Shown: one piece after another, positions 19,979 through 34,697 of the stretch
How the letters are laid out: every line of letters starts with the position of its first letter
Numbering within the stretch: position 1 is the stretch's first letter
Origin: Petrolisthes cinctipes
Lineage: Eukaryota; Arthropoda; Malacostraca; Decapoda; Porcellanidae
Direction of reading: 5' to 3'
Assembly: GCA_033782935.1 (NCBI GenBank)
Contig: JAWQEG010001220.1
Location: 1,922,001-1,986,000 of the forward strand
Length of the DNA stretch: 64,000 bases
Program-made: the position numbers and the translations under genes
The notes under the pieces: generated by a model
The model's database searches: none
Seen by the model: only the letters and a program-made list of their open reading frames with translations
What the model was told of the DNA's origin: nothing

Positions 19979-21630
19979 GATTTTTAGCATGTTTTTTGCC
20001 TATATTTTGAAAATATTCTAGCACTGAGTAGGCATGTACAGATCGCTTCTGGGACCCCAAAATATCGAATTTTCGGGTGTTTTGAGCTTGAATTTGAGAT
20101 ATAAACGAGTACTGAAGGGGCATGCACATATCGACTTTTTGGCACATAAAACATCGATTTTGAGCATGTTTTGTGACTGTATTTTGAAAATACTCTAACA
20201 CGGAGTAGGCATGTACAGATCGCTTCTGGGACCCCTAAATATCGAATTTTCGGGTGTTTAGGGCCAGAATTTGAGATATAAACGGGCACAGAAGATGCAT
20301 ACACATATCGACTTTTGGGCACCTAAAAGATTGATTTTCAGTATGTTTTTGGCCTGTATTTTAAAAATACTCTAACACGGAGTAGGCATGTACAGATCGC
20401 TTCTGGGACCCCTAAATATCGAATTTTCGGGTGTTTTGGGCCTTAATTTGAGATATCGCCTTTACGCACCTAAAATATCGATTTTTAGCATGTTTTGAGC
20501 CTATATTTTGAAAATATTTTAGCACTAAGTAGGCATGTACAGATCGCTTCTGGGACCCCAAAATATCGAATTTTCGGGTGTTTTGAGCCTGAATTTGAGA
20601 TATAAACGAGTACAGAAGATGCATGCACATATCGACTTTTGGGCACCTAAAATATCGATTTTGAGCATGTTTTGGGCCTATATTTTGAAAAAATTCTAGC
20701 ACTGAGTAGGCATGTACAGATCGCTTCTGGGACCCCTAAATATCGAATTTTCGGGTGTTTTGGGCGTTAATTTGAGATATCGACTTTTTGGCACCTAAAA
20801 TATCGATTTTTAGCATGTTTTTAGCCTATATTTTAAAAATATTCTAGCACTGAGTAGGCATGTACAGATTGCTTCTGGGACCCCAAAATATCGAATTTTC
20901 GGGTGTTTTGAGCTTGAATTTGAGATATAAACGAGTACTGAAGGGGCATGCACATATCGACTTTTTGGCACATAAAACATCGATTTTGAGCATGTTTTGT
21001 GACTGTATTTTGAAAATACTCTAACACGGAGTAGGCATGTACAGATAGCTTCTGGGACCCCTAAATATCGAATTTTCGGGTGTTTAGGGCCAGAATTTGA
21101 GATATAAACGGGCACAGAAGATGCATACACATATCGACTTTTGGGCACCTAAAAGATTGATTTTCAGTATGTTTTTGGCCTGTATTTTAAAAATACTCTA
21201 ACACGGAGTAGGCATGTACAGATCGCTTCTGGGACCCCTAAATATCGAATTTTCGGGTGTTTTGGGCCTTAATTTGAGATATCGCCTTTACGCACCTAAA
21301 ATATCGATTTTTAGCATGTTTTGAGCCTATATTTTGAAAATATTTTAGCACTAAGTAGGCATGTACAGATCGCTTCTGGGACCCCAAAATATCGAATTTT
21401 CGGGTGTTTTGAGCCTGAATTTGAGATATAAACGAGTACAGAAGATGCATGCACATATCGACTTTTGGGCACCTAAAATATCGATTTTGAGCATGTTTTG
21501 GGCCTATATTTTGAAAAAATTCTAGCACTGAGTAGGCATGTACAGATTGCTTCTGGGACCCCTAAATATCGAATTTTCGGGTGTTTTGGGAGTTAATTTG
21601 AGATATCGACTTTTTGGCACCTAAAATATC
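19979..21630 (+). repeat. 826-bp tandem duplication (first of three)
   Basis: Blocks 19979-20804 and 20805-21630 share ordered variants at an 826-bp offset, for example ATTTTAGCACTAAGTAGGC (near 20517 and 21343), GTACTGAAGGGGCATGC and TTTTGTGACTGTATT. 826 bp is close to three long plus two short monomers. Confidence 0.85.
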
Positions 21631-23279
21631 GATTTTTAGCATGTTTTTAGCCTATATTTTAAAAATATTCTAGCACTGAGTAGGCATGTACAGATTGCTT
21701 CTGGGACCCTAAAATATTGAATTTTCGGGTGTTTTGAGCCTGAATTTAAGATATAAACGGGTACAGAAGATAAATGCACATATTGACTTTGGGCATCTAA
21801 AATATCGATTTTCAGCATGTTTTGGGCATGTATTTTAAAAATACTCTAACACGGAGTAGGCATGTACAGATCGCTTCTGGGACCCTAAAATATTGAATTT
21901 TCGGGTGTTTTGAGCCTGAATTTGAGATATAAACGGGTACAGAAGATAAATGCACATATTGACTTTGGGCATCTAAAATATCGATTTTCAGCATGTTTTG
22001 GGCATGTATTTTAAAAATACTCTAACACGGAGTAGGCATGTACAGATCGCTTCTGGGACCCCAAAATATCGAATTTTCGGGTGTTTTGAGCCTGAATTTG
22101 AGATATAAACGGGTACTGAAGGTACATGCACATATCGACTTTTTGGCACCTAAAACATCGATTTTGAGCATGTTTTGGGCCTGTATTTGAAAATACTCTA
22201 ACACGGAGTAGGAATGTACAGATCGCTTCTGGGACCCAAAAATATCGAATTTTCGGGTGTTTAGGGCCAGAATTTGAGATATAAACGGGTACAGAAGATG
22301 CATGAACATATCGACTTTTGGGCACCTAAAAGATTGATTTTCAGTATGTTTTTGGCCTGTATTTTGAAAATACTCTAACACGGAGTAGGCATGTACAGAT
22401 CGCTTCTGGGACCCCTAAATATCGAATTTTCGGGGGTTTGGTTCCTTAATTTGAGATATCACCTTTACGCACCTAAAATATCGATTTTTAGCATGTTTTT
22501 AGCCTATATTTTGAAAATATTCTAGCACTGAGTAGGCATGTACAGATCGCTTCTGGGACCCCAAAATATCGAATTTTCGGGTGTTTTGAGCTTGAATTTG
22601 AGATATAAACGAGTACTGAAGGGGCATGCACATATCGACTTTTTGGCACATAAAACATCGATTTTGAGCATGTTTTGTGCCTGTATTTTGAAAATACTCT
22701 AACACGGAGTAGGCATGTACAGATCGCTTCTGGTACCCCTAAATATAGAATTTTCGGGTGTTTAAGGCCAGAATTTGAGATATAAACGGGCACAGAAGAT
22801 GCATGCACATATCGACTTTTGGGCACCTAAAAGATTGATTTTCAGTATGTTATTGGCCTGTATTTTAAAAATACTCTAACACGGAGTAGGCATGTACAGA
22901 TCGCTTCTGGGACCCCTAAATATCGAATTTTCGGGTGTTTTGGGCCTTAATTTGAGATATCGCCTTTACGCACCTAAAATATCGATTTTTAGCATGTTTT
23001 GAGCCTATATTTTGAAAATATTCTAGCACTAAATAGGCATGTACAGATGGCTTCTGGGACCCCAAAATATCGAATTTTCGGGTGTTTTGAGCCTGAATTT
23101 GAGATATAAACGAGTACAGAAGATGCATGCACATATCGACTTTTGGGCACCTAAAATATCGATTTTGAGAATGTTTTGAGCCTATATTTTGAAAAAATTC
23201 TAGCACTGAGTAGGCATGTACAGATCGCTTCTGTGACCCCTAAATATCGAATTTTCGGGTGTTTTGGGCCTTAATTTGA

Positions 23280-26200
23280 GATATCGACTTTTGGGCACCT
23301 AAAATATCGATTTTGAGCATGTTTTGAGCCTATATTTTGAAAACATTCTAGCACTGAGTAGGCATGTACAGATCGCTTCTGGGACCCCAAAATATTGAAT
23401 TTTCGGGTGTTTAGTTCCAGAATTTGAGATATAAACGGGTACAGAAGATGCATGCACATATCGACTTTTGGGCACATAAAATATCGATTTTCAGTATGTT
23501 TTTGGTCTGTATTTTGAAAATACTCTAACACGGAGTAGGCATGTAGAGATCGCTTCTGGGACCCCTAAATATCGAATTTTCGGGTGTTTTGGGACTGAAT
23601 TTGAGATATCGACTTTTTAGCACCTAAAATATCGATTTTCCGCATGTTTTGGGCATGAATTTTGAAAATACTCTAACACGGAGTAGGCATGTACAGATCG
23701 CTTCTGGGACCCCAAAATATCGAATTTTCGGGTGTTTTGAGCCTGAATTTGAGATATAAACGGGTACTGAAGATGCATGCCCATATCAACTTTTGGGCAC
23801 CTAAAACATCGATTTTGAGCATGTTTTTGGCCTGTATTTTGAAAATATTCTAGCAATGAGTAGGCATCTACAGATCGCTTCTGGAACCCCAAAATATCGA
23901 ATTTTCGGGTGTTTTGAGCCTGAATTTGAGATGTAAACGGGTACAGAAGATACATGCACTTATTGACCTTGGGCATCTAAAATATCGATTTTCAGCATGT
24001 TTTGGGCATGTATTTTGAAAATACTCTAACACGGAGTAGGCATGTACAGATCGCTTCTGGGACCCCAAAATATCGAATTTTGGGGTGTTTTGAGCCTGAA
24101 TTTGAGATATAAAAGGGTACTGAAGGTGCATGCACATATCGACTTTTTGGCACCTGAAACATCGATTTTGAGCATGTTTTGGGCCTGTATTTTGAAAATA
24201 CTCTAACACGGAGTAGGTATGTACAGATCGCTTCTGGGACCCAAAAATATCGAATTTTCGGGGGTTTAGGGCCAGAATTTGAGATATAAACGGGTACAGA
24301 AGATGCATACACATATCGACTTTTGGGCACCTAAAAGATCGATTTTCAGTATGTTTTTGGCCTGTATATTGAAAATACTCTAACACGGAGTAGGCATGTA
24401 CAGATCGCTTCTGGGACCCCTAAATATCGAATTTTCGGGTGTTTTGGGCCTTAAATTGAGATATCGCCTATACGCACCTAAAATATCGATTTTTAGCATG
24501 TTTTTAGCCTATATTTTGAAAATATTCTAGCACTGAGTAGGCATGTACAGATCGCTTCTGGGACCCCTAAATATCGAATTTTCGGGTGTTTTGAGCTTGA
24601 ATTTGAGATATAAACGAGTACTGAAGGGGCATGCACATATCGACTTTTTGGCACATAAAACATCGATTTTGAGCATGTTTTGTGCCTGTATTTTGAAAAT
24701 ACTCTAACACGGAGTAGGCATGTACAGATCGCTTCTGGTACTCCTAAATATCGAATTTTCGGGTGTTTAAGGCTTGAATTTGAGATATAAACGGGCACAG
24801 AAGATGCATGCACATATCGACTTTTGGGCACCTAAAAGATTGATTTTCAGTATGTTATTGGCCTGTATTTTAAAAATACTCTAACACGGAGTAGGCATGT
24901 ACAGATCGCTTCTGGGACCCCTAAATATCGAATTTTCGGGTGTTTTGGGCCTTAATTTGAGATATCGCCTTTACGCACCTAAAATATCGATTTTTAGCAT
25001 GTTTTGAGCCTATATTTTGAAAATATTCTAGCACTAAGTAGGCATGTACAGATGGCTTCTGGGACCCCAAAATATCGAATTTTCGGGTGTTTTGAGCCTG
25101 AATTTGAGATATAAACGAGTACAGAAGATGCATGCACATATCGACTTTTGGGCACCTAAAATATCGATTTTGAGAATGTTTTGAGCCTATATTTTGAAAA
25201 AATTCTAGCACTGAGTAGGCATGTACAGATCGCTTCTGTGACCCGTAAATATCGAATTTTCGGGTGTTTTGGGCCTTAATTTGAGATATCGACTTTTTGG
25301 CACCTAAAATATCGATTTTTAGCATGTTTTTAGCCTATATTTTGAAAATATTCTAGCACTGAGTAGGCATGTACAGATTGCTTCTGGGACCCTAAAATAT
25401 TGAATTTTCGGGTGTTTTGAGCTTGAATTTGAGATATAAACAAGTACAGAAGATGCATGCACATATCGACTTTTGGGCACCTAAAATATCGATTTTGAGC
25501 ATGTTTTGAGCCTATATTTTGAAAACATTCTAGCACTGAGTAGGCATGTACAGATCGCTTCTGGGACCCCAAAATATTGAATTTTCGGGTGTTTAGTTCC
25601 AGAATTTGAGATATAAACGGGTACAGAAGATGCATGCACATATCGACTTTTGGGCACATAAAATATCGATTTTCAGTATGTTTTTGGCCTGTATTTTGAA
25701 AATACTCTAACACGGAGTAGGCATGTAGAGATCGCTTCTGGGACCCCTAAATATCGAATTTTCGGGTGTTTTGGGACTTAATTTGAGATATCGCCTTTAC
25801 GCACCTAAAATATCGATTTTTAGCATGTTTTGAGCCTATATTTTGAAAATATTCTAGCACTAAGTAGGCATGTACAGATGGCTTCTGGGACCCCAAAATA
25901 TCGAATTTTCGGGTGTTTTGAGCCTGAATTTGAGATATAAACGAGTACAGAAGATGCATGCACATATCGACTTTTGGGCACCTAAAATATCGATTTTGAG
26001 AATGTTTTGAGCCTATATTTTGAAAAAATTCTAGCACTGAGTAGGCATGTACAGATCGCTTCTGTGACCCGTAAATATCGAATTTTCGGGTGTTTTGGGC
26101 CTTAATTTGAGATATCGACTTTTTGGCACCTAAAATATCGATTTTTAGCATGTTTTTAGCCTATATTTTGAAAATATTCTAGCACTGAGTAGGCATGTAC

Positions 26201-28438
26201 AGATTGCTTCTGGGACCCTAAAATATTGAATTTTCGGGTGTTTTGAGCTTGAATTTGAGATATAAACAAGTACAGAAGATGCATGCACATATCGACTTTT
26301 GGGCACCTAAAATATCGATTTTGAGCATGTTTTGAGCCTATATTTTGAAAACATTCTAGCACTGAGTAGGCATGTACAGATCGCTTCTGGGACCCCAAAA
26401 TATTGAATTTTCGGGTGTTTAGTTCCAGAATTTGAGATATAAACGGGTACAGAAGATGCATGCACATATCGACTTTTGGGCACATAAAATATCGATTTTC
26501 AGTATGTTTTTGGCCTGTATTTTGAAAATACTCTAACACGGAGTAGGCATGTAGAGATCGCTTCTGGGACCCCTAAATATCGAATTTTCGGGTGTTTTGG
26601 GACTGAATTTGAGATATCGACTTTTTAGCACCTAAAATATCGATTTTCCGCATGTTTTGGGCATGAATTTTGAAAATACTCTAACACGGAGTAGGCATGT
26701 ACAGATCGCTTCTGGGACCCCAAAATATCGAATTTTCGGGTGTTTTGAGCCTGAATTTGAGATATAAACGGGTACTGAAGATGCATGCCCATATCAACTT
26801 TTGGGCACCTAAAACATCGATTTTGAGCATGTTTTTGGCCTGTATTTTGAAAATATTCTAGCAATGAGTAGGCATCTACAGATCGCTTCTGGGACCCCAA
26901 AATATCGAATTTTCGGGTGTTTTGAGCCTGAATTTGAGATGTAAACGGGTACAGAAGATACATGCACTTATTGACCTTGGGCATCTAAAATATCGATTTT
27001 CAGCATGTTTTGGGCATGTATTTTGAAAATACTCTAACACGGAGTAGGCATGTACAGATCGCTTCTGGGACCCCAAAATATCGAATTTTGGGGTGTTTTG
27101 AGCCTGAATTTGAGATATAAACGGGTACTGAAGGTGCATGCACATATCGACTTTTTGGCACCTGAAACATCGATTTTGAGCATGTTTTGGGCCTGTATTT
27201 TGAAAATACTCTAACACGGAGTAGGTATGTACAGATCGCTTCTGGGACCCAAAAATATCGAATTTTCGGGGATTTAGGGCCAGAATTTGAGATATAAACG
27301 GGTACAGAAGATGCATACACATATCGACTTTTGGGCACCTAAAAGATCGATTTTCAATATGTTTTTGGCCTGTATTTTGAAAATACTCTAACACGGAGTA
27401 GGCATGTACAGATCGCTTCTGGGACCCCTAAATATCGAATTTTCGGGTGTTTTGGGCCTTAAATTGAGATATCGCCTATACGCACCTAAAATATCGATTT
27501 TTAGCATGTTTTTAGCCTATATTTTGAAAATATTCTAGCACTGAGTAGGCATGTACAGATCGCTTCTGGGACCCCTAAATATCGAATTTTCGGGTGTTTT
27601 GAGCTTGAATTTGAGATATAAACGAGTACTGAAGGGGCATGCACATATCGACTTTTTGGCACATAAAACATCGATTTTGAGCATGTTTTGTGCCTGTATT
27701 TTGAAAATACTCTAACACGGAGTAGGCATGTACAGATCGCTTCAGGTACCCCTAAATATTGAATTTTCGGGTGTTTAGGGCCAGAATTTGAGATATAAAC
27801 GGGCACAGAAGATGCATGCACATATCGACTTTTGGGCACCTAAAAGATTGATTTTCAGTATGTTATTGGCCTGTATTTTAAAAATACTCTAACACGGAGT
27901 AGGCATGTACAGATCGCTTCTGGGACCCCTAAATATCGAATTTTCGGGTGTTTTGGGCCTTAATTTGAGATATCGCCTTTACGCACCTAAAATATCGATT
28001 TTTAGCATGTTTTGAGCCTATATTTTGAAAATATTCTAGCACTAAGTAGGCATGTACAGATGGCTTCTGGGACCCCAAAATATCGAATTTTCGGGTGTTT
28101 TGAGCCTGAATTTGAGATATAAACGAGTACAGAAGATGCATGCACATATCGACTTTTGGGCACCTAAAATATCGATTTTGAGAATGTTTTGAGCCTATAT
28201 TTTGAAAAAATTCTAGCACTGAGTAGGCATGTACAGATCGCTTCTGTGACCCCTAAATATCGAATTTTCGGGTGTTTTGGGCCTTAATTTGAGATATCGA
28301 CTTTTTGGCACCTAAAATATCGATTTTTAGCATGTTTTTAGCCTATATTTTGAAAATATTCTAGCACTGAGTAGGCATGTACAGATTGCTTCTGGGACCC
28401 TAAAATATTGAATTTTCGGGTGTTTTGAGCCTGAATTT
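23280..28438 (+). repeat. Nested higher-order repeat: 3,008-bp offset enclosing an 826-bp duplication
   Basis: About 23280-25430 recurs as about 26288-28438 at an offset of exactly 3,008 bp. Markers include GCATGCCCATATCAACTTTTGG (23775 and 26783), TAGCAATGAGTAGGCATCTAC and TTACTGGCCTG-type variants. The spacer between the copies arises because 24921-25746 is itself duplicated as 25747-26572 (826-bp offset). Two rounds of amplification are therefore visible. Confidence 0.82.
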
Positions 28439-31400
28439 GAGATATAAACGGGTACAGAAGATAAATGCACATATTGACTTTGGGCATCTAAAATATCGAT
28501 TTTCAGCATGTTTTGGGCATGTATTTTAAAAATACTCTAACACGGAGTAGGCATGTACAGATCGCTTCTGGGACCCCAAAATATCGAATTTTCGGGTGTT
28601 TTGAGCCTGAATTTGAGATATAAACGGGTACTGAAGGTGCATGCACATATCGACTTTTTGGCACCTAAAACATCGATTTTGAGCATGTTTTGGGCCTGTA
28701 TTTTGAAAATACTCTAACACGGAGTAGGCATGTACAGATCGCTTCTGGGACCCAAAAATATCGAATTTTCGGGTATTTAGGGCCAGAATTTGAGATATAA
28801 ACGGGTACAGAAGATGCATGAACATATCGACTTTTGGGCACCTAAAAGATCGATTTTCAGTATGATTTTGGCCTGTATTTTGAAAATACTATAACACGGA
28901 GTAGGCATGTACAGATCGCTTCTGGGACCCCTAAATATCGAATTTTCGGGGGTTTTGGGCCTTAATTTGAGATATCGCCTTTACGCACCTAAAATATCGA
29001 TTTTTAGCATGTTTTTAGCCTATATTTTGAAAATATTCTAGCACTGAGTAGGCATGTACAGATCGCTTCTGGGACCCCAAAATATCGAATTTTCGGGTGT
29101 TTTGAGCCTGAATTTGAGATATAAACGAGTACAGAAGATGCATGCACATATCGACTTTTGGGCACCTAAAATATCGATTTTGAGCATGTTTTGGGCCTGT
29201 ATTTTGAAAATACTCTAACACGGAGTAGGCATGTACAGATCGCTTCTGGGACCCCAAAATATCGAATTTTCGGGTGTTTTGAGCCTGAATTTGAGATATA
29301 AACGGGTACTGAAGATGCATGCACATATCGACTTTGGGCACCTAAAACATCGATTTTGAGCATGTTTTGGGCCTGTATTTTGAAAATACTCTAACACGGA
29401 GTAGGCATGTACAGATCGCTTCTGGGACCCCTAAATATCGAATTTTCGGGTGTTTTGGGACTGAATTTGAGATATCGCCTTTACGCACCTAAAATATCGA
29501 TTTTTAGCATGTTTTGAGCCAATATTTTGAAAATATTCTAGCACTGAGTAGGCATGTACAGATTGCTTCTGGGACCCCAAAATATCGAATTTTCGGGTGT
29601 TTTGAGCCTGAATCTGAGATATAAACGGGTACTGAAGATGCATGCACATACTGACTTTGGGCATCTAAAATATCGATTTTCAGCATGTTTTGGGCCTGTA
29701 TTTTGAAAATACTCTAACACGGAGTAGGCATGTACAGATCGCTTCTGGGACCCCAAAATATCGAATTTTCGGGTGTTTTGAGCCTGAATTTGAGATATAA
29801 ACGGGTACTGAAGGTGCATGCACATATCGACTTTTTGGCACCTGAAACATCGATTTTGAGCATGTTTTGGGCCTGTATTTTGAAAATACTCTAACACGGA
29901 GTAGGTATGTACAGATCGCTTCTGGGATCCAAAAATATCGAATTTTCGGGTGTTTAGGGCCAGAATTTGAGATATAAACGGGTACAGAAGATGCATGCAC
30001 ATATCGACTTTTGGGCACCTAAAAGATCGATTTTCAGTATGTTTTTGGCCTGTATTTTGAAAATACTCTAACACGGAGTAGGCATGTACAGATCGCTTCT
30101 GGAACCCCTAAATATCGAATTTTCGGGTGTTTTGGGCCTGAAATTGAGATATCGCCTTTACGCACCTAAAATATCGATTTTTAGCATGTTTTTAGCCTAT
30201 ATTTTGAAAATATTCTAGCACTGAGTAGGCATGTACAGATTGCTTCTTGGACCCCAAAATATCGAATTTTCGGGTGATTTTAGCTTGAATTTGAGATATA
30301 AACGAGTACTGAAGGGGCATGCACATATCGACTTTTTGGCACCTAAAACATCGATTTTGAGCATGTTTTGTGCCTGTATTTTGAAAATACTCTAACACGG
30401 TGTAGGCATGTACAGATCGCTTCTGGGACCCCTAAATATCGAATTTTCGGGTGTTTAGGGCCAGAATTTGAGATATATACGGGCACAGAAGATGCATGCA
30501 CATATCGACTTTTGGGCACCTAAAAGATTGATTTTCCGTATGTTTTTGGCCTGTATTTTAAAAAATACTCTAACACGGAGTAGGCATGTACAGATCGCTT
30601 CTGGGACCCCTAAATATCGAATTTTCGATTGTTTTGGGCCTTAATTTGATATATCGCCTTTACGCACCTAAAATATCGATTTTTAGCATGTTTTTAGCCT
30701 ATATTTTGAAAATATTCTAGCACTAAGTAGGCATGTACAGATCGCTTCTGGGACCCCAAAATATCGAATTTTAGGGTGTTTTGAGCCTGAATTTGAGATA
30801 TAAACGGGTACAGAAGATACATGCACATATTGACTTTGGGCATCTAAAATATCGATTTTCAGCATGTTTTGGGCATGTATTTTAAAAATACTCTAACACG
30901 GAGTAGGCATGTACAGATCGCTTCTGGGACCCCAAAATATCGAATTTTCGGGTGTTTTGAGCCTGAATTTGAGATATAAACGAGTACAGAAGATGCATTC
31001 ACATATCGACTTTTGGGCACCTAAAATATCGATTTTGATCATGTTTTGAGCCTATATATTGAAAATACTCTAACATGGAGTAGGCATGTACAGATCCCTT
31101 CTGGGACCCCTAAATATAGAATTTTCCGGTGTTTTGGGACTGAATTTGAGATATCGACTTTTGGGCACCTAAAACATCGATTTTGAGCATGTTTTGGGCC
31201 TGTATTTTGAAAATACTCTAACACGGAGTAGGCATGTACAGATCGCTTCTGGGACCCCAAAATATCGAATTTTCGGGTGTTTTGAACCTGAATTTGAGAT
31301 ATCGCCTTTACGCACCTAAAATATCGATTTTTAGCATGTTTTGAGCCTATATTTTGAAAATATTCTAGCACTGAGTAGGCATGTACAGATCGCTTCTGTG

Positions 31401-34400
31401 ACCCCTAAATATCGAATTTTCGGGTGTTTTGAGCTTGAATTTGAGATATAAACGAGTACAGAAGATGCATGCACATATCGACTTTTGGGCACCTAAAATA
31501 AAGATTTTGAGCATGTTTTGAGCCTATATTTTGAAAACATTCTAGCACTGAGTAGGCATGTACAGATCGCTTCTGGGACCCCAAAATATTGAATTTTCGG
31601 GTGTTTAGTTCCAGAATTTGAGATATAAACGGGTACAGAAGATGCATGCACATATCGACTTTTGGGCACATAAAAGATCGATTTTCAGTATGTTTTTGGC
31701 CTGTATTTTGAAAATACTCTAACACGGAGTAGGCATGTAGAGATCGCTTCTGGGACCCCTAAATATCGAATTTTCGAGTGTTTTGGGATTGAATTTGAGA
31801 TATCGACTTTTTAGCACCTAAAATATCGATTTTCAGCATGTTTTGGGCATGAATTTTGAAAATACTCTAACACGGAGTAGGCATGTACAGATCGCTTCTG
31901 GGACCCCAAAATATCGAATTTTGGGGTGTTTTGAGCCTGAATTTGAGATATAAACGGGTACTGAAGGTGCTTGCACATATCGACTTTTTGGCACCTGAAA
32001 CATCGATTTTGAGCATGTTTTGGGCCTGTATTTTGAAAATACTCTAACACGGAGTAGGTATGTACAGATCGCTTCTGGGACCCAAAAATATCGAATTTTC
32101 GGGTGTTTAGGGCCAGAATTTGAGATATAAACGGGTACAGAAGATGCATGCACATATCGACTTTTGGGCACCTAAAAGATCGATTTTCAGAATGTTTTTG
32201 GCCTGTATTTTGAAAATACTCTAACACGGAGTAGGCATGTACAGATCGCTTCTGGGACCCTTAAATATCGAATTTTCGGGTGTTTTGGGCCTTAATTTGA
32301 GATATCGCCTTTACGCACCTAAAATATCGATTTTGAGCATGTTTTGAGCCTATATTTTGAAAAAATTCTAGCACTGAGTAGGCATGTACAGATCGCTTCT
32401 GTGACCCCTAAATATCGAATTTTCGGGTGTTTTGGGCCTTAATTTGAGATATCGACTTTTTGGCACCTAAAATATCGATTTTCCGCATGTTTTGGGCATG
32501 AATTTTGAAAATACTCTAACACGGAGTAGGCATGTACAGATCGCTTCTGGGACCCCAAAATATCGAATTTTCGGGTGTTTTGAGCCTGAATTTGAGATAT
32601 AAACGGGTACTGAAGATGCATGCCCATATCAACTTTTGGGCACCTAAAACATCGATTTTGAGCATGTCTTTGGCCTGTATTTTGAAAATATTCTAGCAAT
32701 GAGTAGGCATCTACAAATCGCTTCTGGGACCCCAAAATATCGAATTTTCGGGTGTTTTGAGCCTGAATTTGAGATATAAACGGGTACAGAAGATACATGC
32801 ACTTATTGACCTTGGGCATCTAAAATATCGATTTTCAGCATGTTTTGGGCATGTATTTTGAAAATACTCTAACACGGAGTAGGCATGTACAGATCGCTTC
32901 TGGGACCCCAAAATATCGAATTTTGGGGTGTTTTGAGCCTGAATTTGAGATATAAACGGGTACTGAAGGTGCATGCACATATCGACTTTTGGGCACCTAA
33001 AAGATCGATTTTCAGTATGTTTTTGGCCTGTATTTTGAAAATACTCTAACACGGAGTAGGTATGTACAGATCGCTTCTGGGACCCCTAAATATCGAATTT
33101 TCGGGTGTTTTGGGCCTTAAATTGAGATATCGCCTTTACGCACCTAAAATATCGATTTTTAGCATGTTTTTAGCCTATATTTTGAAAATATTCTAGCACT
33201 GAGTAGGCATGTACAGATCGCTTCTGGGACCCCAAAATATCGAATTTTCGGGTGTTTTGAGCTTGAATTTGAGATATAAACGAGTACTGAAGGGGCATGC
33301 ACATATCGACTTTTTGGCACATAAAACATCGATTTTGAGCATGTTTTGTGCCTGTATTTTGAAAATACTCTAACACGGAGTAGGCATGTACAGATCGCTT
33401 CTGGTACCCCTAAATATCGAATTTTCGGGTGTTTAGGGCCAGAATTTGAGATATAAACGGGCACAGAAGATGCATGCACATATCGACTTTTGGGCACCTA
33501 AAAGATTGATTTTCAGTATGTTATTGGCCTGTATTTTAAAAATACTCTAACACCAGTAGGCATGTACAGATCGCTTCTGGGACCCCTAAATATCGAATTT
33601 TCGGGTGTTTTGGGCCTTAATTTGAGATATCGCCTTTACGCACCTAAAATATCGATTTTTAGCATGTTTTGAGCTTATATTTTGAAAATATTCTAGCACT
33701 AAGTAGGCATGTACAGATCGCTTCTGGGACCCCAAAATATCGAATTTTCGGGTGCTTTGAGCCTGAATTTGAGATATAAACGAGTACAGAAGATGCATGC
33801 ACATATCGACTTTTGGGCACCTAAAATATCGATTTTGAGAATGTTTTGAGCCTATATTTTGAAAAAATTCTAGCACTGAGTAGGCATGTACAGATCGCTT
33901 CTGTGACCCCTAAATATCGAATTTTCGGGTGTTTTGGGCCTTAATTTGAGATATCGACTTTTTGGCACCTAAAATATCGATTTTTAGCATGTTTTTAGCC
34001 TATATTTTGAAAATATTCTAGCACTGAGTAGGCATGTACAGATTGCTTCTGGGACCCTAAAATATTGAATTTTCGGGTGTTTTGAGCCTGAATTTGAGAT
34101 ATAAACGGGTACAGAAGATAAATGCACATATTGACTTTGGGCATCTAAAATATCGATTTTCAGCATGTTTTGGGCATGTATTTTAAAAATACTCTAACAC
34201 GGAGTAGGCATGTACAGATCGCTTCTGGGACCCCAAAATATCGAATTTTCGGGTGTTTTGAGCCTGAATTTGAGATATAAACGGGTACTGAAGGTGCATG
34301 CACATATCGACTTTTTGGCACCTAAAACATCGATTTTGAGCATGTTTTGGGCCTGTATTTTGAAAATACTCTAACACGGAGTAGGCATGTACAGATCGCT

Positions 34401-34697
34401 TCTGGGACCCAAAAATATCGAATTTTCGGGTGTTTAGGGCCAGAATTTCAGATATAAACGGGTACAGAAGATGCATGAACATATCGACTTTTGTGCACCT
34501 AAAAGATCGATTTTCAGTATGATTTTGGCCTGTATTTTGAAAATACTCTAACACGGAGTAGGCATGTACAGATCGCTTCTGGGACCCCTAAATATCGAAT
34601 TTTCGGGGGTTTTGGGCCTTAATTTGAGATATCGCCTTTACGCACCTAAAATATCGATTTTTAGCATGTTTTTAGCCTATATTTTGAAAATATTCTA
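27480..34697 (+). repeat. Higher-order block repeated at 5,657-5,658 bp
   Basis: About 27480-29040 recurs as about 33137-34697, sharing CAGATCGCTTC-GGTACCCC, ATAAATGCACATATTGAC and CAGTATGATTTTGGCC. Earlier relatives of the same block begin near 22.49 and 24.49 kb. Between the copies lie ordinary mixed monomers with no gene. Confidence 0.7.
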
